A stretch of DNA of 15,665 nt, taken from NCBI GenBank assembly GCA_018623955.1, contig JAAZUX010000002.1:1-15665 (forward strand). Direction: 5' to 3'. The notes under the pieces were generated by a model. That model was not told the origin of the DNA. It did no database searches and worked only from the letters and a program-made list of their open reading frames with translations. Made by a program: the position numbers and the translations under genes. This DNA comes from Flavobacteriaceae bacterium. GTDB taxonomy: Bacteria > Bacteroidota > Bacteroidia > Flavobacteriales > Flavobacteriaceae. Positions 1 to 7,240 of the stretch are shown here, piece after piece (positions within the stretch are counted from its first letter, which is position 1; the number at the start of each line of letters is the position of its first letter).

Positions 1-1130
1 ATATTGTAAAATTTTTCATCATAATTTAAATTTAGAATGAATTTATATTTTTCAGATCTAACTGATCGAATTGGATATGATTCAGATCCATTAATTATAC
101 CTCTTGTTGTTTGCACACCATAAGTATAATCCCTATGATAGTTATCCTCTCCTAACATTACATCTAAAAAGCTTTTACCATCAAAGCCAGTGAGACCTTT
201 CGAATCTGAAATACCTACATTAATTTTTGATGGGTCTTCTCCTACTGCGTCAATTAGTGTTGGAATAATGTCCACATATTGAGTAATCGCACTAGTTCTG
301 GTTTTTGGTTTAATTTTTCCAGGCCATTTTACAATAAAAGCAGTTTTTAGACCGAGATCATAACATGTCCATTTTCCAAAAGGATAAAAATACCCTTGCT
401 CACTTGTAAAAATTGAGATGGTATTCTGATTTTTTTTTGAGTCATTAATTATTTTAAGAGTTTTACCTAAAAGACTATCCATGTATGTAATTTCACTATA
501 ATAGCTACTTAATCCTTTTCTTGTAATATCCGAATCAACCATATACTCTGGCACTTCTAAAGTTTGAGGTGGGTATAATTCAAATTCTCCACGATTCCAT
601 GGTGTGTGGGGCTGATTTTGTGCAACAATTAAAAAAAATGGTTTATTTCCGTTTATTACAGGTTTAATTTTATTTAAATCAATATCAGAACCGTTAAATC
701 CAGTATCATGCTGAACTCCCCCTAAATAATTTATTGGAAATGAATCCTTTGGACCATAATGCTTTTTACCTATTAGAGCAACTTCATATCCAAGATTTTT
801 AAAATGGTGAGCAAAACTCTTTACACCATCAAAAACATAAGAATGATTAGGAAAAGCTCCACTTCGTACAGGATATAAGCCAGTCATAAGTTGTTGTCGA
901 GATGGAGCACACATTGCTGTTGAGGTAAACATATTATCAAAACTTATTCCCTCATTAGCTAATTTTTCAATATTTGGTGTTTTGACAATTTTATTGCCAT
1001 ATGGTTGACAATCATTCCAATTCATATCATCTCCCAGAAAAATCAAAATATTTGGAAGTTGATTTTTTTGATAAATAGGTTTACAAGAAAAAAAAATATA
1101 GAAAATGGGAATAATAAAGAATGGTTTCAT
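1..1130 (-). CDS. S1-family sulfatase lipoprotein, heparan N-sulfatase-like (C-terminus beyond the window)
   Basis: Formylglycine-dependent sulfatase that should hydrolyse a sulfate ester or N-sulfate outside the cytoplasm. I translated the minus strand from the ATG at 1128-1130; 376 codons are present with no stop before the edge. Residues 1-16 form a lipoprotein signal ending in FFSC (lipid-attachment Cys16). Asp34-Asp35 are the N-terminal metal ligands. C-A-P-S-R at 74-78, then LMTG, is the sulfatase signature, with Cys74 the residue converted to formylglycine. GKKH at 121-124 and QPH at 173-175 are typical active-site segments. The usual second metal motif (SDHG or SDNG) reads SEQG at 243-246 and is followed by PFGKWTCYD, an arrangement I associate with heparan N-sulfatase-like S1 sulfatases; that subtype is my inference. 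The gene is transcribed away from the oxidoreductase operon and is visibly more AT-rich than its neighbours. No sulfatase-maturing enzyme is in the window. Confidence 0.93.
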   Translation of the reverse strand, partial: MKPFFIIPIFYIFFSCKPIYQKNQLPNILIFLGDDMNWNDCQPYGNKIVKTPNIEKLANEGISFDNMFTSTAMCAPSRQQLMTGLYPVRSGAFPNHSYVFDGVKSFAHHFKNLGYEVALIGKKHYGPKDSFPINYLGGVQHDTGFNGSDIDLNKIKPVINGNKPFFLIVAQNQPHTPWNRGEFELYPPQTLEVPEYMVDSDITRKGLSSYYSEITYMDSLLGKTLKIINDSKKNQNTISIFTSEQGYFYPFGKWTCYDLGLKTAFIVKWPGKIKPKTRTSAITQYVDIIPTLIDAVGEDPSKINVGISDSKGLTGFDGKSFLDVMLGEDNYHRDYTYGVQTTRGIINGSESYPIRSVRSEKYKFILNLNYDEKFYN

Positions 1131-1429
1131 CTTGTTGTAATATTATATTTATGTATTGATTATACGACTAAATATAATTTGACCCTATGAAATTTATGAT
1201 TTATTTTTTTGTCTTTTAGAATATTTTAAGGAACTAACTGCCCAAAATCGATAAGTATTTAAAATAATTTATTAAATAATTAGTTAGGTTTCTTTTAGAG
1301 TAAAAACCTATTTTGGATTAAATAATCCGCTTATTTTAATTTAGACATTATGGTTTTTTTAAATCTTATTTTTAATAATTTAGATAATACAGAATTAGAT
1401 TTATAAGACTAATTGAAAATCATCGGATA
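1131..1429. other. AT-rich divergent intergenic region
   Basis: This stretch separates the leftward sulfatase from the rightward oxidoreductase operon and should hold both promoters. I found no exact TAnnTTTG element on either strand. Weak candidates are TATATTTA on the minus strand (1176-1169) and TATTTTTA on the plus strand (1367-1374), both with A in place of the final G and neither with a convincing TTG at the -33 position. An inverted repeat GGATTA-AA-TAATCC lies at 1315-1328. No RNA gene or credible small ORF was seen. Confidence 0.6.
1315..1328. repeat. Short inverted repeat in the divergent intergenic region
   Basis: GGATTA, two-base spacer, TAATCC: a perfect 6-2-6 inverted repeat between two divergent genes. 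It could be a dimeric regulator site. It lacks a T-tract, so it is not a terminator. In AT-rich DNA a match this short can arise by chance. Confidence 0.3.
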
Positions 1430-2770
1430 ATGAATCGAAAATCATTTATAAAAAATACGGCAATGTTGGGATCGGCTGGTATGTTTCTCCCCAGTCTCAA
1501 AAGCTATGCACTTTCAAAATCAACCCAAGACATTTCATCCAATGACCAAATCAATATTGGAAGTATCGGTATAAACGGTATGGGCTGGGCAAACACATTA
1601 AAAGCCATTGAAGTTCCCGGAGTAAACCTTGTGGCGGTCTGTGATGTAGATCAAAATGTAATCCAAAAAAAATTAAACCACAAAGCTGTTGCACCCATAA
1701 AAGATAAAATTAAGGTTTACAGTGACTACCGAAAGATGTTGGAGCAAAAAGACATTGATGTAGTCTATATCGGCACCCCCGACCATTGGCACGCCTTGAT
1801 GATGATCGATGCAGCAGCAGCGGGAAAACACGTATATGTTGAAAAACCCATCGGGAACTCCATAGCAGAATGTAAAGCAATGGTCGCTGCCCAAAAAAAA
1901 TACGGAAGTATCATTCAGGTAGGTCAATGGCAAAGAAGCACCACTCATTTTCAGGAGGCCATGGCATTTGTACACAGTGGTAAGCTGGGTCCAATCAGAA
2001 CCGTTAAAGTAGGTTGTTATCAGGGATGGATGCGCCCTCAACCCAAAGTAGTCAACAGTGAACCCCCAAAAGGTGTGGACTATGACGCTTGGTTAGGGCC
2101 TGCTCCCAAAAAACCTTTTAATGCCAGTAGATTTCATTTCCATTTCAGATGGTTTTGGGATTATGCCGGAGGATTAATGACCGATTGGGGGGTGCATCTG
2201 CTGGATTATGCGCTGATCGGTATGAAAGCTAGCGTTCCCAAAACCATAGTGGGTTTGGGAGGAAAATTTGCTTATCCTGATTTGAGTCAGGAAACTCCCG
2301 ATACCCTAACAACACTCTACGAATTCGACCAGTTCAACTTGGTATGGGACTCTGCAATGGCCATTGACAATGGCCCCTATTGGAGAGATCATTGCATTGC
2401 TTTTGTTGGAAACAATGCAACACTGGTTCTGGACAGAAGCGGATGGGAAGTCATTGAGGAAAAAAGAAGTAAAAACAAGGTGTTGATCCCCTTACAAAAG
2501 AGATCAAACAATGGCCACCAAGAACATCAGATCAATTTCATCCAAGCCATTAGAGAAAATAAACCAGAAATGTTAAATTGTAATGTAGAGGATGCTGCAC
2601 ATGTTGCTGTAGTAGCTCAAATGGGAAACATCTCGTTCAGAGCCAATCAGAAATTAAGTTGGTTGGCCGAAAAAAATCAATTCGACGATCCAAAAATAAA
2701 TAATGCTTACCTTGCTGAAGAATATTTCAACGGCTATCAACTGCCCAAATTTGACTTATCTTCTCAATGA
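1430..2770 (+). CDS. Gfo/Idh/MocA family oxidoreductase with Tat-type leader
   Basis: NAD(P)-dependent sugar or polyol dehydrogenase of the glucose-fructose oxidoreductase/inositol dehydrogenase/MocA superfamily, 446 aa, usual length for exported Bacteroidota members. Residues 1-28 form a Tat-like leader starting NRKSFIK, with Arg-Lys where the canonical motif has Arg-Arg, then a hydrophobic stretch to about 27. The Rossmann fold follows: GSIGINGMG at 44-52 for dinucleotide binding, an acidic CDVD near 71-74, GTPDHWHA at 115-122 and the family hallmark EKPIG at 138-142. The C-terminal substrate domain carries GGLMTDWGVHLLDY at 247-260, in which Asp and His are the usual catalytic-site residues. 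Its TGA stop overlaps the ATG of the kinase (ATGA at 2767-2770), so the two are translationally coupled. Substrate is unknown. The leader suggests periplasmic action although its operon partners look cytoplasmic. Confidence 0.93.
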   Translation: MNRKSFIKNTAMLGSAGMFLPSLKSYALSKSTQDISSNDQINIGSIGINGMGWANTLKAIEVPGVNLVAVCDVDQNVIQKKLNHKAVAPIKDKIKVYSDYRKMLEQKDIDVVYIGTPDHWHALMMIDAAAAGKHVYVEKPIGNSIAECKAMVAAQKKYGSIIQVGQWQRSTTHFQEAMAFVHSGKLGPIRTVKVGCYQGWMRPQPKVVNSEPPKGVDYDAWLGPAPKKPFNASRFHFHFRWFWDYAGGLMTDWGVHLLDYALIGMKASVPKTIVGLGGKFAYPDLSQETPDTLTTLYEFDQFNLVWDSAMAIDNGPYWRDHCIAFVGNNATLVLDRSGWEVIEEKRSKNKVLIPLQKRSNNGHQEHQINFIQAIRENKPEMLNCNVEDAAHVAVVAQMGNISFRANQKLSWLAEKNQFDDPKINNAYLAEEYFNGYQLPKFDLSSQ

Positions 2771-3837
2771 AAAAAATATTATCCACAGCACCCGGTAGGG
2801 TATGTCTGTTTGGAGACCATCAGGACTATCTCGAACTTCCGGTTATTGCATGTGCCATCGATCGCATGATGCAAATCGATGCCGAAGAAAACGGAAAAGA
2901 TCACTTTGAGATTAACATGCCTGATATTAATCAAAAAAGGATCATTCCACTCCAAGAAGACTTTAACGAAATTAAACGAGGTGATTTTTTGAAAATTGCA
3001 CTTAAAGTTCTACAAAAAAAAAATATTATTCCAAATAGAGGTTATCATTTGACCATAAAAAGTAAAATTCCGATCAATGCAGGCTTATCAAGCTCTTCGG
3101 CATTGACCATTGCATGGATTCAGTTTCTTGTTGCTGCTTTTTCGGATCGATCGTTTTCTCCGAAAGAACTGGCACTTCTTGCCTATGAGACCGAAGTTAT
3201 CGAACCCGGGTCTTCCGGAGGAAAAATGGATCAATTTACCATTGCCATTGGCGATACTATTTTCCTGGATACTCATACAGATCATGTACAGAAATTTAAT
3301 GATTTAGAACTGGATTTGGTGGTAGGGGTATCCGGTTTGTCGAAAGATACTTTTGGAACGCTATCCCATCTAAAAAGCAATGCATGGAAGGCTATCGATC
3401 AAGTCAAGGCCCAAATCCCAGAATTTGATATTGCCTCGACAACAGTTAATGAGCTCAATAAAAATCTGACATTGGTCGAAACTTCACTTAAACCGTTTTT
3501 CTATGCAGCAGTTTGTAATCATGATATTACCCTAAGGGCATTGAAAACATTTAAACAAGAGCAGTTTAATACACAACTGTTGGGAGAATTGATGAACGAG
3601 CACCACCACCTGCTCAAATCCTACCTCAAAATCACTCCTCCTTTGATGGATAAAATGATTGATGCAGCCAATGACTCAGGTGCTTTGGGCAGTAAAATTG
3701 TTGGTTCGGGTGGAGGCGGTTGTATAGTTGCCATTGTCCAAGATCAAAACCAAAAACAAATCATTGAAGCCATCAAAGCCACAGGGGCCGAAGATGCTTT
3801 CGCCGTAAACATTACAAAAGGAGCTACCCTAAAATAA
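2767..3837 (+). CDS. GHMP-family sugar kinase, galactokinase-like
   Basis: Predicted cytoplasmic ATP-dependent kinase that phosphorylates the anomeric hydroxyl of a monosaccharide, giving a sugar 1-phosphate. All three GHMP motifs are visible in 356 aa: PGRVCLFGDHQDY at 9-21, IPINAGLSSSSA at 101-112 (ATP loop) and GSGGGGC at 313-319. The first motif matches the galactokinase signature (PGR-x-N-L-I-G-E-H-x-D-Y) with Arg11, Asp17, His18 and Asp20 in the sugar and catalytic positions. GGKMDQF near 151-157 matches GIMDQF of galactokinases, giving a candidate catalytic Asp155. Galactose or a close relative is the most likely substrate, but related sugars cannot be excluded. It overlaps the oxidoreductase stop by 4 nt and lies 6 nt before the nucleotidylyltransferase. 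A run of ten A at 3014-3023 lies inside the gene and the frame stays open through it. Confidence 0.88.
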   Translation: MKKILSTAPGRVCLFGDHQDYLELPVIACAIDRMMQIDAEENGKDHFEINMPDINQKRIIPLQEDFNEIKRGDFLKIALKVLQKKNIIPNRGYHLTIKSKIPINAGLSSSSALTIAWIQFLVAAFSDRSFSPKELALLAYETEVIEPGSSGGKMDQFTIAIGDTIFLDTHTDHVQKFNDLELDLVVGVSGLSKDTFGTLSHLKSNAWKAIDQVKAQIPEFDIASTTVNELNKNLTLVETSLKPFFYAAVCNHDITLRALKTFKQEQFNTQLLGELMNEHHHLLKSYLKITPPLMDKMIDAANDSGALGSKIVGSGGGGCIVAIVQDQNQKQIIEAIKATGAEDAFAVNITKGATLK

Positions 3838-3843
3838 ACCGTC

Positions 3844-4674
3844 ATGACCGAAAACATAATCATTTTAGCAGGAGGAGCTTCCTCTCGAATGAAAAAATCT
3901 GTGGATCAAAATCTATCTCCCGAAAAGGTTGCCCAAGCCAACCAACTCAGTAAAGGCCTCATTGAATTGGGGGGAAAACCTTTTTTGAGCTATTTACTGG
4001 ATAACATTTTACAAGCAGGATTCAAAAATGTATACATCATCACCGGAGAGAATTCCCAAATGTTTCGTCGGGCTTTTGAAAACAATCCCGACTTTGTGGA
4101 TCTTAACATTCAATTTGCTACCCAATACATTCCAGATGGACGCGAGAAACCGTATGGAACTGCAGATGCTTTGTACCAGTGTTTAGAGCAATATCCCAAT
4201 CTGAAAGAAGATACATTTTGTGTCTGCAACAGCGATAATCTGTACTCATTGAACGCCTTAAAAAATTTTAAAAATACCAATTTACACCAAGCAATTTTGG
4301 CCTATGATATCGACCACCTAAAATATCCTAAAGAGAGAATCGCACGTTTTGCAGTGATGAAGTTTGATGATGATTACAATCTGACAACCATAGTCGAAAA
4401 GCCAGAACCCGATAAAATAGTTGATTATACCGATGCACATCGGAAAATCAGGGTGAGCATGAATATCTTTTTGCTCGATGGAAAATCATTTTTCAAATAC
4501 CTTGAAAGTTGCCCCGCTCATCCCGTCAGAGACGAAAAAGAATTACCCACCGCTTTGATGAATATGATTGAGGACAACATCAAGGTTATGGGAATTCCCA
4601 TTGCCGAACATGTTCCAGATTTAACCTCCAAAAATGACATTGCCATATTGGAAAACTATTTAAGCGGCAGCTAA
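3844..4674 (+). CDS. Sugar-1-phosphate nucleotidylyltransferase (NDP-sugar pyrophosphorylase)
   Basis: Predicted to join a sugar 1-phosphate to an NTP, releasing pyrophosphate and an NDP-sugar. The 276 aa form a single GT-A-type nucleotidyltransferase domain: LAGGASSRMKK at 8-18 is the nucleotide-binding signature, GGKPFLSYLLD at 43-53 supplies the next conserved Lys, PYGTADAL at 103-110 contacts the base, NSDN at 129-132 holds the metal-binding Asp131, and VEKP at 184-187 and SMNIFLLDG at 205-213 complete the sugar-phosphate pocket. An insertion at about 19-38 (SVDQNLSPEKVAQANQLSKG) lengthens the loop after the signature and may affect specificity. No acyltransferase left-handed helix follows, so this is not GlmU-like. 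Its place directly behind a galactokinase-like kinase suggests it uses that kinase's product; this is inference. Confidence 0.87.
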   Translation: MTENIIILAGGASSRMKKSVDQNLSPEKVAQANQLSKGLIELGGKPFLSYLLDNILQAGFKNVYIITGENSQMFRRAFENNPDFVDLNIQFATQYIPDGREKPYGTADALYQCLEQYPNLKEDTFCVCNSDNLYSLNALKNFKNTNLHQAILAYDIDHLKYPKERIARFAVMKFDDDYNLTTIVEKPEPDKIVDYTDAHRKIRVSMNIFLLDGKSFFKYLESCPAHPVRDEKELPTALMNMIEDNIKVMGIPIAEHVPDLTSKNDIAILENYLSGS

Positions 4675-4773
4675 ATTACTTTCCGAAGATTCGGTAGAAA
4701 TTATTAATTATTGATTTTTTCTCGGTTAGAATGCCTCCAATGCAAGATTTAATTTAATAATTTATCAACTTCT

Positions 4774-4781
4774 TATTTTTG
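4774..4781 (+). promoter_or_regulatory. Bacteroidota -7 element (TATTTTTG) upstream of the ATP-grasp operon
   Basis: Exact match to TAnnTTTG, the -7 consensus of the Bacteroidota primary sigma factor. It lies about 70 nt before the proposed TTG start and after the end of the sugar operon, so it would serve the ATP-grasp/alpha-E/transglutaminase genes. No clear TTG is found 17-19 nt upstream. Confidence 0.55.
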
Positions 4782-4852
4782 CGACATTAATGAACAATTG
4801 TTCTTAATCCCATTGAGCGAGTTAATACTTTTGATCAAATTATTGTCACACT

Positions 4853-6295
4853 TTGAAATCGATATTCACTAACTATGCTCAAGCGCCCAATACCTGGGAT
4901 GAAATGTTCGAAAAAGAAGACTGCTTGAGATCTGTTTATGACGAGTTTGGTAGTTACCTGACCAAAGCATCTGTCGAAGAACTCAATCAGATGCAGGAGT
5001 TTTCACGTCAGTTCTTTATGAACCAAGGGGTAACATTTACCGTTTACAACAACAAAAAAGGTGTAGAAAGAATTTTCCCCTTCGACATCATCCCGAGAAT
5101 CATCGCTTTTAAAGAATGGAATACCATAGAACGTGCCATCATTCAAAGGATAAAAGCACTCAACTTTTTTTTAAAGGACATCTACAATGAGCAGTTCATC
5201 ATAAAAGATAAAATCATTCCTCCGGACTTGATCGTTTCCAACCCAAATTTTTTGAGAGAAATGAGGAATTTACAAGTACCACAAGACATTTACACCCACA
5301 TATCGGGTGTTGATTTAATCCGTAACAAAGACGGTAAGTTTTATGTTCTTGAGGATAACTTAAGAACCCCTTCGGGGGTAAGCTATATGCTTGAAAATAG
5401 GGAAATCACCAGAAGGCTCTACCCCCATATGCTCCCCAAACAAAATGTACTTCAGGTCAACAATTATCCCCAAATACTGTACGATCAATTAAAAACATTA
5501 TCGCCAAAAACCAATCCTGAAATTGTGTTACTAACTCCCGGTCTTTACAATTCGGCCTATTATGAACACACATCTTTGGCGCGTTTGATGGGTGTTGAGT
5601 TGGTAGAAGGCAGTGATTTGGTGATAGACAATCATCATGTTTACATGAAAACAGCCGGAGGACTCAAAAAAGTAGACATCATCTACAGACGCATTGACGA
5701 TGATTATTTGGACCCTCTAAACTTTAAATCTGAAAGTGTCTTGGGCTTGGCTGGAATCATGGATTCTTATCGCAAAGGAAATGTGGTTATTATCAATGCT
5801 CCCGGAACCGGAATAGCTGATGACAAGGCCATTTACATTTATGTACCCGATATGATTCGATATTATTTGAATGAGGAACCCATTCTGGAAAACATTAAAA
5901 CCTATCAATTGGCTAAACCCGATGAAAAGGCCTATGTCTTAAAAAATATTGATCAAATGGTGGTCAAAAAAACAGATGGTAGTGGAGGATATGGAATGCT
6001 GATGGGCAAAACAGCATCTGAAAAAGAAATAAAGGACTATGTGGCTAAAATTGAAAAAAAGCCCGAAAATTTTATAGCTCAACCCACACTGAGTCTTTCT
6101 ACAGCCCCCTGTATTATAGACAATGAGCTGACGCCAAGATGTGTGGATTTAAGACCTTTTGCCGTTTATGGAGCAACCGGGATCAAAGTTTGTCCCGGTG
6201 GATTATCGAGAGTAGCACTAAGAAAAGGCTCTTTGGTGGTCAATAGTTCTCAAGGTGGGGGGAGTAAAGACACATGGGTTATCAAAAACAGTTGA
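4853..6295 (+). CDS. Circularly permuted type 2 ATP-grasp protein
   Basis: Member of the circularly permuted ATP-grasp family (DUF404/DUF407 type), predicted to activate a carboxylate with ATP and ligate it to an amine, making a peptide-like bond; no substrate is established. The protein is about 480 aa. Family motifs: DLIRNKDGKFYVLEDNLRTP at 154-173, YRRIDDDYLDP at 278-288, NAPGTGIADDKA at 315-326, the nucleotide loop KKTDGSGGYGM at 372-382, DLRPF at 432-436 and a glycine-rich tail near 464-475. Start: an in-frame TGA lies at 4832-4834, and the only start codons before the conserved region are TTG at 4853 and ATG at codon 18. I prefer TTG because the residues it adds (YAQAPNTWDEMFE) look like the family N-terminus. 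The stop lies 2 nt before the preferred start of the alpha-E gene, so the two are coupled. Family and neighbourhood are known; the reaction is prediction. Confidence 0.92.
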   Translation: MKSIFTNYAQAPNTWDEMFEKEDCLRSVYDEFGSYLTKASVEELNQMQEFSRQFFMNQGVTFTVYNNKKGVERIFPFDIIPRIIAFKEWNTIERAIIQRIKALNFFLKDIYNEQFIIKDKIIPPDLIVSNPNFLREMRNLQVPQDIYTHISGVDLIRNKDGKFYVLEDNLRTPSGVSYMLENREITRRLYPHMLPKQNVLQVNNYPQILYDQLKTLSPKTNPEIVLLTPGLYNSAYYEHTSLARLMGVELVEGSDLVIDNHHVYMKTAGGLKKVDIIYRRIDDDYLDPLNFKSESVLGLAGIMDSYRKGNVVIINAPGTGIADDKAIYIYVPDMIRYYLNEEPILENIKTYQLAKPDEKAYVLKNIDQMVVKKTDGSGGYGMLMGKTASEKEIKDYVAKIEKKPENFIAQPTLSLSTAPCIIDNELTPRCVDLRPFAVYGATGIKVCPGGLSRVALRKGSLVVNSSQGGGSKDTWVIKNS

Positions 6296-6297
6296 GC

Positions 6298-7233
6298 ATG
6301 TTGAGTAGGGTTGCAAATAATTTATTTTGGATGGACCGTTACATGGAACGGAGCTATGGTTTGCTGAACCTCATCAGAACCAATTACAACTCAACCATTG
6401 ATTCGGGAGATTATTCCTCATGGAATGGCATATTGAATACCTATATGGGAATCGATGAGGAAAAACATTACGAAAATTATTCAGACTCCATTTCGATCAT
6501 TGATTTAATGCTTTTTGATCTCAACAACCCCAACACCTTGATCAATATGGTGATCAGAGCCAGGGAAAATGCCAGAAGTGTACAAGAACACATTTCTAGA
6601 GAATTGTGGCTTTCAGTCAACAAATACTACCTGCACATCAGCGATGAAAACATCTCAAAAAAATATCGAAAAAGTGACCCCATCGACTTTGTCAATGATC
6701 TGCTGCAGTACAATCACATTTACTATAGCAGTGCCGACATTACGCAGGAAAGAGGAAACGCCTACTGTTTTATGAACCTTGGTAAATACATTGAAAGAGT
6801 CGTTCAAAGTATAGATTTTCTCAGTGTCAGAATCATCAGTCTCAATGATGACAATCACAATTTGACAGAAAGCTTCTTTTGGAAAAATTTATTGACCTCA
6901 ATTGGAGGATATCAACTGTACATCAAAACTTATAAATCTATTTTTAATGTAGAGAACATCATTGAAATGATTTCAATTAATGAGCATTTTCCACGCTCTA
7001 TAAAGTACAGTATTAAAAAATTAAACATTCACATTGAGCGATTGAACCGATTTAATCAATTAAACGATACAGCATTACTGTTCAATATAGGAAAACTAAA
7101 AAACACACTTGACTATACCACCATGGACGCCATAAAAAAAATGGGACTTCATCAATTTTTGGAAAACATCAAATACGATCTAAACGAAATCTCCATCAGC
7201 ATTAATAAATTGTATTTCTCAGAATCTTATTGA
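6298..7233 (+). CDS. Alpha-E domain protein (DUF403 family)
   Basis: All-helical protein of the alpha-E family, which occurs almost always beside or fused to circularly permuted ATP-grasp proteins and transglutaminases. Its biochemical role is unknown; it is presumed to assist the ligase. With the start at 6298 it has 311 aa, matching the family. Recognisable segments are MLSRVANNLFWMDRYMERS at the N-terminus, RARENARSVQEHISRELW in the first third, and GNAYCFMNLGKYIERVVQSI in the middle, the last being the family's hallmark helix. Start choice: an in-frame ATG at 6274 would add eight residues and overlap the ATP-grasp gene by 22 nt. The family normally begins at MLSR, so 6298, 2 nt after the upstream stop, is preferred. 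The C-terminal part is Lys-, Asn- and Ile-rich. It is 7 nt from the transglutaminase gene. Confidence 0.9.
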   Translation: MLSRVANNLFWMDRYMERSYGLLNLIRTNYNSTIDSGDYSSWNGILNTYMGIDEEKHYENYSDSISIIDLMLFDLNNPNTLINMVIRARENARSVQEHISRELWLSVNKYYLHISDENISKKYRKSDPIDFVNDLLQYNHIYYSSADITQERGNAYCFMNLGKYIERVVQSIDFLSVRIISLNDDNHNLTESFFWKNLLTSIGGYQLYIKTYKSIFNVENIIEMISINEHFPRSIKYSIKKLNIHIERLNRFNQLNDTALLFNIGKLKNTLDYTTMDAIKKMGLHQFLENIKYDLNEISISINKLYFSESY

Positions 7234-7240
7234 ATCCAAG

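Noticed and set aside
1005..1190. 61-codon plus-strand open frame across the sulfatase start
   Set aside because: Antisense to the lipoprotein signal and first metal motif of the sulfatase. Low-complexity Lys/Asn/Ile composition from AT-rich DNA.
1673..2041. 122-codon open frame on the minus strand
   Set aside because: Antisense to the Rossmann domain of the Gfo/Idh/MocA gene, including the EKPIG motif. No independent evidence of coding.
4683..4694. Possible terminator CCGA-AGAT-TCGG after the nucleotidylyltransferase
   Set aside because: Only a 4-bp stem with no adjacent T-tract. The operon may end here, but this hairpin alone does not show it.
6274..6297. Upstream ATG for the alpha-E gene
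   Set aside because: It would give a 22-nt overlap and eight extra residues that do not fit the usual MLSR family start. The ATG at 6298 is preferred, though 6274 cannot be excluded.
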